DNA of 44,080 nucleotides, taken from assembly GCA_900319075.1 (NCBI GenBank), contig ONMZ01000025.1, forward strand, positions 1 to 44,080, given 5' to 3'. The position numbers and the translations under genes were made by a program. Source of the DNA: an uncultured Eubacteriales bacterium (lineage in GTDB: Bacteria > Bacillota > Clostridia > Oscillospirales > Ruminococcaceae). The notes under the pieces are model-generated. The model ran no database searches. It was not told where the DNA came from and saw nothing but the letters and a program-made list of their open reading frames with translations. Each line of letters opens with the position of its first letter. Position 1 is the stretch's first letter. This document shows positions 36,562-43,855 of this stretch, in pieces.

Positions 36562-36704
36562 AAGAAACGTCTATATGTGATAATCATTTTGCAGCCCTAT
36601 CGGGCAACGGTATAGCTGTTTGAAAAATCGCATTTTTACCCTGATTTCACAGCTATCATTTAGCAAGCATAGATTTTTCCGTACACCGAAAAAATCCGTA
36701 TCCC

Positions 36705-36757
36705 GATTTTGCGATGCCCCCGCAAAATCGCTGTTTAGGGAACCCGTCGCCCTAAAC
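36705..36757 (+). other. Candidate origin of transfer (tandem hairpins)
   Basis: Two adjacent perfect inverted repeats: GATTTTGCG/CGCAAAATC (36705-36713 with 36721-36729) and GTTTAGGG/CCCTAAAC (36733-36740 with 36750-36757), about 50 bp before mobC. CCCGCAAAATCGCTG (36719-36733) nearly repeats 259-273 before the other mob module. Confidence 0.45.
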
Positions 36758-36807
36758 TGAAATTCCCCATTCGAGGGATACACAAAGAAGATTACCAAAA
36801 GAAAGGA

Positions 36808-37158
36808 TTGATAAAAATAGCAAGAAAATACAAGCAAGTAAAACGCAAGGAGCTGACATTTGACCTTAGTGACTGGGAGAAAATCGAGCGTCGGGCTGAG
36901 GCTTGTCACACCGACACAACTAAATATCTCCGCAGAATGATACTCGACCGTGAGCCGATCTTTTATGATATGAAAAATGTCGCCCCGATGATAAACGGTA
37001 TGCGAACAATCTCACGCAACATCAACCAGATCGCAAAGAAGGCGAACGAAACAAACACGCTCAATGCAGAGGATTATGAATTTTTACGCAAGGAGGTGGA
37101 ATCGCTATTCCATACTGTAAATCTATCGCTCTCCACGCTACTGTCGAGAAAAGTCTGA
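36808..37158 (+). CDS. mobC: MobC-like relaxosome protein of the element
   Basis: About 114-116 residues; ribbon-helix-helix start (KRKELTFDLSDWEKIERRAE), then TDTTKYLRRMIL and the ISRNINQIAKKANET segment characteristic of MobC. No ATG is available. TTG at 36808 abuts the AAAGGA, while ATA at 36817, where comparable proteins would begin with MARKYKQ, has ideal spacing. It overlaps the relaxase frame by about 50 nt. Assists the relaxase at 37107. Confidence 0.85.
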   Translation: MIKIARKYKQVKRKELTFDLSDWEKIERRAEACHTDTTKYLRRMILDREPIFYDMKNVAPMINGMRTISRNINQIAKKANETNTLNAEDYEFLRKEVESLFHTVNLSLSTLLSRKV

Positions 37159-38531
37159 GGTACATACTCAACCCCGACAAGACCGAGGACTTGCTTTACA
37201 CGGCATCGGTAAATTGCATGACTGACGCTGAATCCGCCTACTTGCAGATGAGGCTTGTTTATGATCAATTCGCCAAAGACCATTTCAACAGCCCTCCGCC
37301 CCTGCAAGGCAAAGGCTCGGTGAAAGCTATCCATTACATACAGAGTTTCTCGCCTGATGATGACGTCACGCCAGAGCTTGCCCACAAGATCGCAAAGGCT
37401 TTTCTCCGCAAAGCTTTTGGTGATGATGTGCAGGCGGTAATTGCAACCCACGTTGACAAGAAGCACATACATTCACACATCATAATAAATTCCTACTCGC
37501 TGTCGGGAAAGAAATATTATGCTAACCGCAACTCTTTGAAAGAGATAAGAAATATCTCTGACGGGGTAAGCCTTGTCTATGGCGTAAAGGCTAACCCGAA
37601 GCTCACAGGCAAGGGCAAGTCGATCAACTACAGCGAATGGCAGCACCGCAAGAACGGCACCTCTTGGAAACAGAAAATTCGTGATGAGATCGACAAGCTG
37701 ATACCTACCGTCAATTCGCTTGATGAGTTAATACAAGAGCTTGAAGAACGTGAGTATGAAATCAAGCGTGGGAAGTATATCTCGATCAAAGCCCCCGGGC
37801 AGGAACGCTTTGTTCGCACTAAAACGCTGGGGGATGAGTACACGGAGGACAGCTTGAATATCCGCATTCGTTATCGTGAGGTGGGTGCAGGAAGCACGCC
37901 CGAGCAGACCGCAAGCTCTGAATTGCAGGCTGCCTATGTTGCAATAATCGGTGATGTTAGAATACTTGCAGCCCAGCGGAAGAAAGTGCCTCGCAAGCGA
38001 ATCGTCACAGCTGCATACTCGGTTGAAAATGATCTTGATGTTTACAAGCTGTCGGCACAGCTATCTGTCATTAACAATGAAAATATCAAATCAATCGGTG
38101 ACCTGCAAGGGAGAATTGCTAAGTTGAGTTCCGACTACGAAACACAGAGGGGAGAGATCAATAACTATATTGATGAACACAACAGGCTTGTAAGCCTATG
38201 GGAGCAGGCACAGCTTTTTGATGAGTTATCATCTAAGGACAAGCTGTCAGACGCCGAGCAGCTTCAACTCACCATTTGCAGGCAGGCTATAGAACAGAAT
38301 AACATCCACAGCAAGGCAGATTATGACCTGCTTCGTAATCAGACCTACAGCCTGCAAAGCAAGATCAACAGCCTGAAAGATACACTTGAAAAGACTCGTC
38401 AGCGGTATGATGTGTACTGCGATATCTCTAAGACGTATGGCGAGATCTCAAAGGGCGACTATATCAGCAATCTTGTCGAAGAAGAACGTCAGCGGCAGGA
38501 GCAGGTCAAAAAGAAAAATAAAAGGCGATGA
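37107..38531 (+). CDS. MOBP-type relaxase of the serine-recombinase element
   Basis: Relaxase of 474 residues if read from ATT 37107, the codon where the conserved N-terminus PYCKSIALHATVEKSLRYIL begins. AAGGAGG lies 10 nt upstream, and no ATG occurs until well inside the domain. NPDKTEDLL and VNCMTDAESAYLQM follow. Catalytic His triad in ATHVDKKHIHSHIIINSYSL (about 131-150). The middle SINYSEWQHRKNGTSWKQKI is typical of the clostridial group. The C-terminal 150 residues are coiled coil. It nicks oriT of the element so that a helper plasmid or ICE can move it. The non-AUG start may mean low expression or recent damage. Confidence 0.88.
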   Translation: MPYCKSIALHATVEKSLRYILNPDKTEDLLYTASVNCMTDAESAYLQMRLVYDQFAKDHFNSPPPLQGKGSVKAIHYIQSFSPDDDVTPELAHKIAKAFLRKAFGDDVQAVIATHVDKKHIHSHIIINSYSLSGKKYYANRNSLKEIRNISDGVSLVYGVKANPKLTGKGKSINYSEWQHRKNGTSWKQKIRDEIDKLIPTVNSLDELIQELEEREYEIKRGKYISIKAPGQERFVRTKTLGDEYTEDSLNIRIRYREVGAGSTPEQTASSELQAAYVAIIGDVRILAAQRKKVPRKRIVTAAYSVENDLDVYKLSAQLSVINNENIKSIGDLQGRIAKLSSDYETQRGEINNYIDEHNRLVSLWEQAQLFDELSSKDKLSDAEQLQLTICRQAIEQNNIHSKADYDLLRNQTYSLQSKINSLKDTLEKTRQRYDVYCDISKTYGEISKGDYISNLVEEERQRQEQVKKKNKRR

Positions 38532-38625
38532 AGATCGCCGTATGAAGGGAGTGACAATCAATGAAAGTACGTGTAACTTTTATCCTCGCAATAAACTAAC
38601 TATTAAGAAACGGGAGGATAAATAT

Positions 38626-38847
38626 TTGAGCAGAAGATTAGACATATTTGAATACGCCGAGCAGCATAAGGACTGCCCCGAACACACCAATGAGTATGAG
38701 ATTGACGGAAAGAAATACATAGTCCACAGCCACTTTGTCGGACAGAAAGATATTGACAAGGTGCTGTCGGAGATAGCCGTGAATAGGGCGCTGTCCGAGG
38801 TGCTGTATAATAATGCTGATAGAAACACAAGCAAAACTATAGCGTAG
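38626..38847 (+). CDS. Small hypothetical protein between relaxase and recombinase
   Basis: 73 residues from TTG at 38626 with CGGGAGG 9 nt upstream: MSRRLDIFEYAEQHKDCPEH, then TNEYEIDGKKYIVHSHFVGQ and a helical tail. Looks like the small accessory proteins often found beside large serine recombinases in gut Firmicutes; function unknown. Could assist excision directionality (inference). Confidence 0.7.
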   Translation: MSRRLDIFEYAEQHKDCPEHTNEYEIDGKKYIVHSHFVGQKDIDKVLSEIAVNRALSEVLYNNADRNTSKTIA

Positions 38848-38864
38848 AATATCAAATCGGAGTC

Positions 38865-38893
38865 TTGCCATATTCGGTATCTTGTGGTATAAT
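38865..38893 (+). promoter_or_regulatory. Promoter of the serine recombinase
   Basis: TTGCCA (38865-38870), 17 bp, TATAAT (38888-38893). Confidence 0.75.
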
Positions 38894-38938
38894 GTAGGTA
38901 TCGAATATGGCTGCTTTGATTACGAAAGGAGTAGAATT

Positions 38939-40609
38939 ATGGCAAAGCAGACCATTTACAATGCAGGAATTTACGTCCGCCTCTCGCAGGAGGATATGAG
39001 GGCAGGCGAATCCCTATCAATAGAAAACCAAAAGCTGATACTTACAAAGTACGTTAAGGAACAAGGCTGGAACCTGATCGACATTTATGTTGATGACGGC
39101 TTTAGTGGAACAAGTTTTGACAGACCGGGCGTGCAGCGTTTGCTTGATGATGCGAAGGTCGGGAAGATCAATCTGATAATTTGTAAGGACTTGAGCCGTT
39201 TCGGGAGGAATTACATAGAGGTAGGCAGATATGTTGACTACATATTCCCGAGCTATAATATCAGATTTATTGCCCTTAACGATAATGTTGATACAGCTAA
39301 CAAGGACAGCTCGGCACATGATATGATGCCGATAGTCAACCTCTTTAATGAATGGCACGCCGCTTCTACCAGCAAAAAAATCAAGGCTGTTATCGAGGCA
39401 AATGCTAAGGCGGGGAAATATCGTGCAACTTGTGCGCCATACGGTTATGTTAAGAGCAATACTGAAAACAGGCTGCCTATACCCGATGAGCCTGCGGCAA
39501 GTATTGTCAAGCGTATTTTTGAATTGAGAGCAAAAGGAGTTAGCCCTCGTCACATCTGTGATATGCTTAATGAGGAGAAGATACCCACGCCGTCCGATTA
39601 TGCAGCGCAAAAGCATGGTGTGACTACCAACCGCAGTGTTAATCACCTTTGGTATCCCGAGGGGATAAGGCGCATAACAAGCAATCCCACATATCTCGGA
39701 CATCTGGTTCAGCTACGAACAACAACTGTCAGCTACAAAAATCACAAGCTCGTGAAAAAGAGCGAGGAAGACATGGTGATCATCAAGAATACCCATGAGC
39801 CCCTTGTGTCGCAGGAACTTTGGGATAAAGTCAGAGGGGTCGAGGCATCGGTCAGTCAGGGCAAGCGTGACAAGCACGGTGAGATAATGCCGCTTTCGGG
39901 ATTGATGTACTGTGCGGACTGCGGTGATAAAATGCGGCTCGGTTGGAACAATACCACTGCGGGCAGTAAGAAAAAGCCTCGGAAATATCTAAGGCACAAC
40001 TATCAATGCGGTAAGTACAGCAGATTTGGCAAGTACCTTTGCACAAGCCATCATATCAAAATGAAAGACATTAATGCGATAGTGCTTTCAGATATTCGGT
40101 CAAAGGCGGCATTGGTGATTGCAGACGAGGAGTATGCAAGAGAGTTTTTTCTTTCGCAAAAGGAGCAGTACAACACCAAGCAGTCCGAAGCTGATACAAA
40201 ACGGCTGCATGAGTGCAAGACAAGGCTTGACGAGCTTGCAAAGCTGATACCTTCGATCTACGAAGATAAAGTCATTGGCAAGATACCCGAGAGCGTTTGT
40301 GTCGAACTGCTTGAAAAGTATCAGACCGAACAGACTGCACTTACTGACGAGGTCGGTCAGATAGAAAGCAAGCTGTCAGCTATCAAGCAGGACAAGCAGG
40401 ACGTTGAGGAATACATAAACCGCTTAAAGAAATATGCCGATGTTCCCGAGCTGACTCGTGAAATGGCTCTTGAACTGATCGAGTACATCACGATAGACGA
40501 GTATGCGGCAGACCGCCCGAGGGATATTCATATTTATTACAAGTTACTTGACAAGCCGCTGCCGAACAAGATGAGGCTTGATGTTAAGAAGAATGATGAA
40601 ACGGCGTAA
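38939..40609 (+). CDS. Large serine recombinase (TndX/TnpX type)
   Basis: 556 residues. Resolvase domain 1-150 with catalytic Ser in YVRLSQED (Ser16) and Arg residues in CKDLSRFGRNYIEVGRYVDY. Recombinase domain 165-300 (GKYRATCAPYGYVKS, LWYPEGIRRITSNPTYLG). Zinc ribbon MYCADCGDKM with YQCGKY and LCTSH (about 325-375). Coiled coil and C-terminal segment 400-520. ATG at 38939 follows GAAAGGAG; the upstream frame to 38882 covers the promoter. It catalyses insertion and excision of the 18 kb element between the att sites at 22530 and 40661. Confidence 0.96.
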   Translation: MAKQTIYNAGIYVRLSQEDMRAGESLSIENQKLILTKYVKEQGWNLIDIYVDDGFSGTSFDRPGVQRLLDDAKVGKINLIICKDLSRFGRNYIEVGRYVDYIFPSYNIRFIALNDNVDTANKDSSAHDMMPIVNLFNEWHAASTSKKIKAVIEANAKAGKYRATCAPYGYVKSNTENRLPIPDEPAASIVKRIFELRAKGVSPRHICDMLNEEKIPTPSDYAAQKHGVTTNRSVNHLWYPEGIRRITSNPTYLGHLVQLRTTTVSYKNHKLVKKSEEDMVIIKNTHEPLVSQELWDKVRGVEASVSQGKRDKHGEIMPLSGLMYCADCGDKMRLGWNNTTAGSKKKPRKYLRHNYQCGKYSRFGKYLCTSHHIKMKDINAIVLSDIRSKAALVIADEEYAREFFLSQKEQYNTKQSEADTKRLHECKTRLDELAKLIPSIYEDKVIGKIPESVCVELLEKYQTEQTALTDEVGQIESKLSAIKQDKQDVEEYINRLKKYADVPELTREMALELIEYITIDEYAADRPRDIHIYYKLLDKPLPNKMRLDVKKNDETA

Positions 40610-40635
40610 ATGCGCTGTTTTTAGCAACAGAAGAT

Positions 40636-40686
40636 TGTGTGTCCTTTTGGCACGTTGACTACGCTTGACATCTATTCTCACATAAT
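40636..40686. other. attR of the serine-recombinase element
   Basis: Element arm GTGTGTCCTTTTGGCACG then TTGACT, crossover AC at 40661-40662, then integrase gene sequence GCTTGACATC. Together with attL it defines the element ends. Confidence 0.82.
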
Positions 40687-40753
40687 GAAAGAGTCCGACA
40701 GCGAGTCGGCGGAAACGATAGCCGATATCGTACTAAGAAAGCAAATGGCATAG
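40661..40753 (+). pseudogene. Right fragment of the second tyrosine integrase gene
   Basis: 93 bp matching 3603-3695 of the intact gene with three differences; encodes LDIYSHIMKESDSESAETIA and the end DIVLRKQMA, including the catalytic Tyr. Separated from its left part by the 18 kb insertion. Confidence 0.93.
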
Positions 40754-40762
40754 AGAACACAA

Positions 40763-40799
40763 AAGCAGCCGCATAGCTGAATTAGCTGTGCAGCTGCTT
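40763..40799 (+). terminator. Hairpin after the interrupted integrase gene
   Basis: AAGCAGCCGCATAGCT pairs with AGCTGTGCAGCTGCTT (mismatches inside), then a weak T-rich tail. It corresponds in position to the terminator at 3700. Confidence 0.65.
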
Positions 40800-40886
40800 G
40801 ATATTGTTTCCCGATAGCATAGAACGTTGACAAAACGATATAATAATGATATAATATGTATAGAATGAATCAAGGAGGTGGCTTGT

Positions 40887-41156
40887 ATGATGATAAAGCC
40901 TTCAACAAGTTTGCGAAACGAATATAACGAAATATCCTCATACTGCAAGCAGAACAAACAGCCTGTTTTCCTTACCAAAAACGGTGAGGGTGACCTTGTT
41001 GTGATGAGTATGGAAGCATATTCATACCGTGAAGAAATGCTCAATCTGCGTGAAAAGCTCCTTGAAGCCGAGGCACAGAGACTTAGCAGTGCAAGGACGT
41101 ACTCCGTCGATGAGGTCGATAAGATGATGGAGGACCTGATAAATGGCGCTGAATGA
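40887..41156 (+). CDS. Phd/YefM-family antitoxin
   Basis: 89 residues. N-terminal Phd fold: MIKPSTSLRNEYNEISSYCK, PVFLTKNGEGDLVVMSMEAY; C-terminal helical toxin-binding part (EKLLEAEAQRLSSARTYSVD). ATG 40887 has AAGGAGG with 9 nt spacing, preferred over GTG 40878. It overlaps the toxin gene by 14 nt. Such pairs repress their own promoter and stabilise mobile DNA. Confidence 0.9.
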   Translation: MMIKPSTSLRNEYNEISSYCKQNKQPVFLTKNGEGDLVVMSMEAYSYREEMLNLREKLLEAEAQRLSSARTYSVDEVDKMMEDLINGAE

Positions 41157-41484
41157 AAACTATAAGATCGAGTATCTGCCGATAGCAGTGCAGGACATGA
41201 ACGAGATAGTCTCATCTTTTCTGATGATGGGCAGCAAGAACGGTGCGATAAGGATCAAGGATAAAATGAAGCAGACGGCGCAGCGGCTCGGGACATTCCC
41301 ACGAATGTCAATAACTGTTCCCGATGAGGCTCTTGCAAGAATCGGTTACAGAATGACGGTCATTGAAGATTATCTGATGTTCTACCGTGTCTTTGATGAT
41401 GAAAAAAAGATCATTATATATCGTGTGCTCAACGGAAAGATGGATTATCCGTCAATACTGAAAAGGCTCACAGAACAAATATAA
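41143..41484 (+). CDS. RelE/ParE-superfamily toxin
   Basis: 113 residues: YKIEYLPIAVQDMNEIVSSF, then helix AIRIKDKMKQTAQRLGTFPR, GYRMTVIEDYLMFYRVFDDE and IIYRVLNGKMDYPSIL, the standard beta-sheet with C-terminal basic/Tyr positions of ribosome-dependent or gyrase toxins. It is slightly longer at the C-terminus than classic RelE. Whether mRNA cleavage or gyrase is the target cannot be told. Its gene is translationally coupled to the antitoxin. Confidence 0.9.
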   Translation: MALNENYKIEYLPIAVQDMNEIVSSFLMMGSKNGAIRIKDKMKQTAQRLGTFPRMSITVPDEALARIGYRMTVIEDYLMFYRVFDDEKKIIIYRVLNGKMDYPSILKRLTEQI

Positions 41485-41489
41485 AATGA

Positions 41490-41525
41490 AAAGCAGCCGG
41501 GCTGAAAAGTCCGGCTGTTGCTATA
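41490..41525 (+). terminator. Hairpin after the toxin gene
   Basis: AGCAGCCGGGCT pairs with AGTCCGGCTGTTGCT around GAAA, starting a few bases after the toxin stop. Little T run. Confidence 0.55.
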
Positions 41526-41633
41526 TGAAAATATGAAACTAAAAACTGAGGAGATATACGGGGCTTTCCGACCATATGAAAGCGAGGCTTCCCAAAATAG
41601 TGCCCTAATAGTGCCCCAAAGTGCGATTTTGAA

Positions 41634-41669
41634 CAAAAAACACGCTGCTTGAGTTGCCTCAAACAGCGT
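41634..41669 (-). terminator. Terminator downstream of the tRNA-Met 3' fragment
   Basis: On the minus strand ACGCTG, TTGAG / CTCAA, CAGCGT form a hairpin followed by GTTTTTTG. This is the natural stop of a tRNA gene read leftward, so the flank left of 41677 is the original downstream side of the tRNA or a captured copy. Confidence 0.75.
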
Positions 41670-41676
41670 ATCTGCG

Positions 41677-41721
<45 letters not shown>

Positions 41722-41748
41722 AACGTGTCAATAAATATATTAAACTAT

Positions 41749-41767
41749 GCTAATCTCTGCTAATCTC
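41749..41767 (+). repeat. Short direct repeats, possible integrase arm sites
   Basis: GCTAATCTC at 41749-41757 and 41759-41767, 10 bp apart, one helical turn, about 30 bp from the att core. Confidence 0.45.
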
Positions 41768-41837
41768 GACTGATTAACGCTTTGAGAGCTTTTACATAAC
41801 GTAACATATGCTGATTTTAGGTAGGTTTCGTGAAAAA

Positions 41838-41924
41838 GGTGTCCTTTTGGTGTCCTGGGGTGAGATTTTGGATTTTGGTGTCCTAGAAAATATGAAACTG
41901 AATTTTTGTGATTTTGAGGACACC
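41838..41924 (+). repeat. GGTGTCCT repeats, possible integrase or excisionase arm sites
   Basis: GGTGTCCT at 41838-41845, 41849-41856 and 41877-41884, and inverted AGGACACC at 41917-41924. The first two are 11 bp apart. Located inside the element beside the att core. Confidence 0.5.
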
Positions 41925-41933
41925 GTAAAAACC

Positions 41934-42024
41934 CGATGGTCGTAGGTTCGTTAAAATAACTAAAACTACTCTATAAAACAGAATAAAACGACCATAGGGG
42001 TGAAAACTCGATGGTCGTAGGTTC
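41934..42024 (+). repeat. Two 16-mers mimicking the tRNA-Met att core
   Basis: CGATGGTCGTAGGTTC occurs at 41934-41949 and 42009-42024, 75 bp apart. It differs by one base from CGAAGGTCGTAGGTTC of the tRNA fragment (complement of 41702-41717) and is in the opposite orientation. Confidence 0.6.
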
Positions 42025-42159
42025 TGTTTGGATACTTGAGTGTTACTATACAATCTGTATAGATACTCAATATATATCTTGCTTGTAAACTGCGTATCTA
42101 CGCACCTTTGTAAACCCAACATAATATAATAACTGTTCAAAGCTCAAGAAATATCGACT

Positions 42160-42206
42160 GCTCGTACAAATTGGTTCAGAAGAACCGATAGGTACGAGCT
42201 TTTTTT
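42160..42206 (+). terminator. Strong terminator just before the amidoligase gene
   Basis: GCTCGTAC (42160-42167) pairs with GTACGAGC (42192-42199), with an inner GGTTC/GAACC hairpin, followed by seven T. Only 32 nt before the ATG, so it may attenuate the amidoligase transcript. Confidence 0.85.
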
Positions 42207-42238
42207 GTGTCCATTTTTCGATGAAGGGAGGTGAGATC

Positions 42239-43270
42239 ATGGCTGGAAACTTTGAAGGTATCAAGAATCGGCGGTTCGGCATTGAGATCGAGATGACAGG
42301 AATAACCCGCTGCTCTGCCGCAAAAGCAATACGAGATGTGCTTGGCGGTTCTGTTGAGCATATCGGTGGCAGCTACGATAAGTACAAGATCTATGATGAG
42401 GACGGCAGAGCGTGGAGCATTGTGTCCGATGCAAGCATTGAGCCATACAAGAAAAACGGCGACAGGGCGAGTGATCTGTACAAGGTCGAGATGAACAGTC
42501 CCGTGCTTGACTATGAGGATATTCCCCTTCTGCAATCGGTCATACGAGGTCTGCGTAGTGCGGGTGCGATCACAGGTCCGCAGTATGACTGCGGTACACA
42601 TGTGCATATCGACGCTTCTGACTTTGATGCACAAAAGATACGAAATCTCGTGAACATCTGGTCAAGCAAGGAAGATTTCCTCTGGGATGCACTTCAGGTG
42701 TCATCTGCTCGGTCGACTTACTGCAAAAAGATAAACCGCAGCTTTGTTGAGCAGCTCAACCGCCGCAAACCAAAGGATATGGAAAAGATCAAGCAGATGT
42801 GGTATTCGGAGACATATCAGTCACCGAGCAATCACTACAATTCAACCCGTTACCACGCACTCAACCTGCACAGCTACTTTCAGCACGGGCATTTCGAGAT
42901 ACGAGCCTGCAACGCAAGTCTTCACGCAGGTGAGGTCAGAGCACAGATCGTTCTCGCACTTGCTATCTCAAATGCCGCATTTACAAAGAAATACTGTTCA
43001 CCGGCTGTATCGCATTCTGACAATATGCGGTACAGCTTTCGTGTTTTCTTACTGAATTTAGGCTTGATCGGTGACGAGTTCAAGAACTGTAGAACACATC
43101 TGCTCAAACATCTTGACGGCAATATCGCCTGGCGGCACCCCGAAGATGCCATAGCACAGCGTGAACGGTTGAAAGCACAAAGACAGCAGGTTCAACACAT
43201 TGAGCCTGTTCAGTCGGAAGAACCCGATGAAACCGAAGATGAGACCGAAGGAATGGAAATGAGTATGTAG
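42239..43270 (+). CDS. Amidoligase-family enzyme (COOH-NH2 ligase, glutamine synthetase fold)
   Basis: 343 residues. Conserved blocks: FGIEIEMTG (13-21), YKVEMNSPVL (81-90), YDCGTHVHIDASDFD (116-130), and HFEIRACNASLHAGEV (about 217-232) with the Glu, His and Arg positions of the putative amidoligase active site. The C-terminus is acidic and disordered. ATG 42239 follows AAGGGAGG. This family is thought to form amide bonds between carboxylates and amines, acting on peptides or glutamate-like molecules, and is known from phages and conjugative elements. It is paired with a cyclotransferase-like gene 11 bp downstream. The true substrate is unknown. Confidence 0.85.
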   Translation: MAGNFEGIKNRRFGIEIEMTGITRCSAAKAIRDVLGGSVEHIGGSYDKYKIYDEDGRAWSIVSDASIEPYKKNGDRASDLYKVEMNSPVLDYEDIPLLQSVIRGLRSAGAITGPQYDCGTHVHIDASDFDAQKIRNLVNIWSSKEDFLWDALQVSSARSTYCKKINRSFVEQLNRRKPKDMEKIKQMWYSETYQSPSNHYNSTRYHALNLHSYFQHGHFEIRACNASLHAGEVRAQIVLALAISNAAFTKKYCSPAVSHSDNMRYSFRVFLLNLGLIGDEFKNCRTHLLKHLDGNIAWRHPEDAIAQRERLKAQRQQVQHIEPVQSEEPDETEDETEGMEMSM

Positions 43271-43281
43271 AAAGGAGAAAT

Positions 43282-43842
43282 ATGAGTAATAGAGAAGAAC
43301 CAAAGAAACTGCTGTATATCGCATACGGCAGTAATATCAACCTGTGGCAAATGGCACTGAGGTGTCCACACTCAAAGCCACTTGATCCTGCGATGCTGAA
43401 AGGCTGGGAGCTGGAGTTTCGTGGAGTTGCCAATATCGTTCCCAACAAAGATGCAGAAGTACCGATCCTGCTGTGGGAATTGGATCCAAGAGATATCCCA
43501 AGGCTTGACCACTATGAAGGATTCCCGAACAGCTACTACAAAGAAAATGTGGAGTTTGAGCTGAACGGTGAAAAGTGCATAGGTATGGCGTATCTGATGA
43601 CAAAAGATACAAGGCAGATCAATCCGCCGTCAAGCTACTACATGCAGACGATATGGGAGGGATACCTTGAAAACGGCATGGATACAAGCTATCTGCTAGA
43701 AGCACAGTCAAGAGCCTTGGATGTGTCATCGCAGCGTGAGCTTGAAAGTCATCTTGAATTGAACGAGATGGAAGACCAGTTCGATGACGAGGACGATGAT
43801 CCCGATATGGAAGATGACATTCAGATGTCTTTCGGGATATGA
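43282..43842 (+). CDS. Gamma-glutamylcyclotransferase-like (AIG2 family) protein
   Basis: 186 residues. N-terminal YIAYGSNINLWQM (12-24) is the substrate-binding YGS loop; the probable catalytic acid is Glu79 in DHYEGFPNSYY. Residues 150-186 form a very acidic tail (DQFDDEDDDPDMEDD). Family members cleave gamma-glutamyl amides to 5-oxoproline. With the amidoligase it forms a make-and-break pair for gamma-glutamyl bonds seen in other mobile elements (general knowledge of amidoligase neighbourhoods). ATG at 43282 follows AAAGGAGAAAT. Confidence 0.88.
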   Translation: MSNREEPKKLLYIAYGSNINLWQMALRCPHSKPLDPAMLKGWELEFRGVANIVPNKDAEVPILLWELDPRDIPRLDHYEGFPNSYYKENVEFELNGEKCIGMAYLMTKDTRQINPPSSYYMQTIWEGYLENGMDTSYLLEAQSRALDVSSQRELESHLELNEMEDQFDDEDDDPDMEDDIQMSFGI

Positions 43843-43855
43843 AGGGGGTGAGAAA

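Larger units (their letters stand above)
36001..36704. other. Non-coding region before the mob genes
   Basis: No credible gene in about 700 bp. It contains two copies of a roughly 47 bp direct repeat (36183-36229 and 36361-36409) and a minimal ORF at 36550. Confidence 0.6.
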
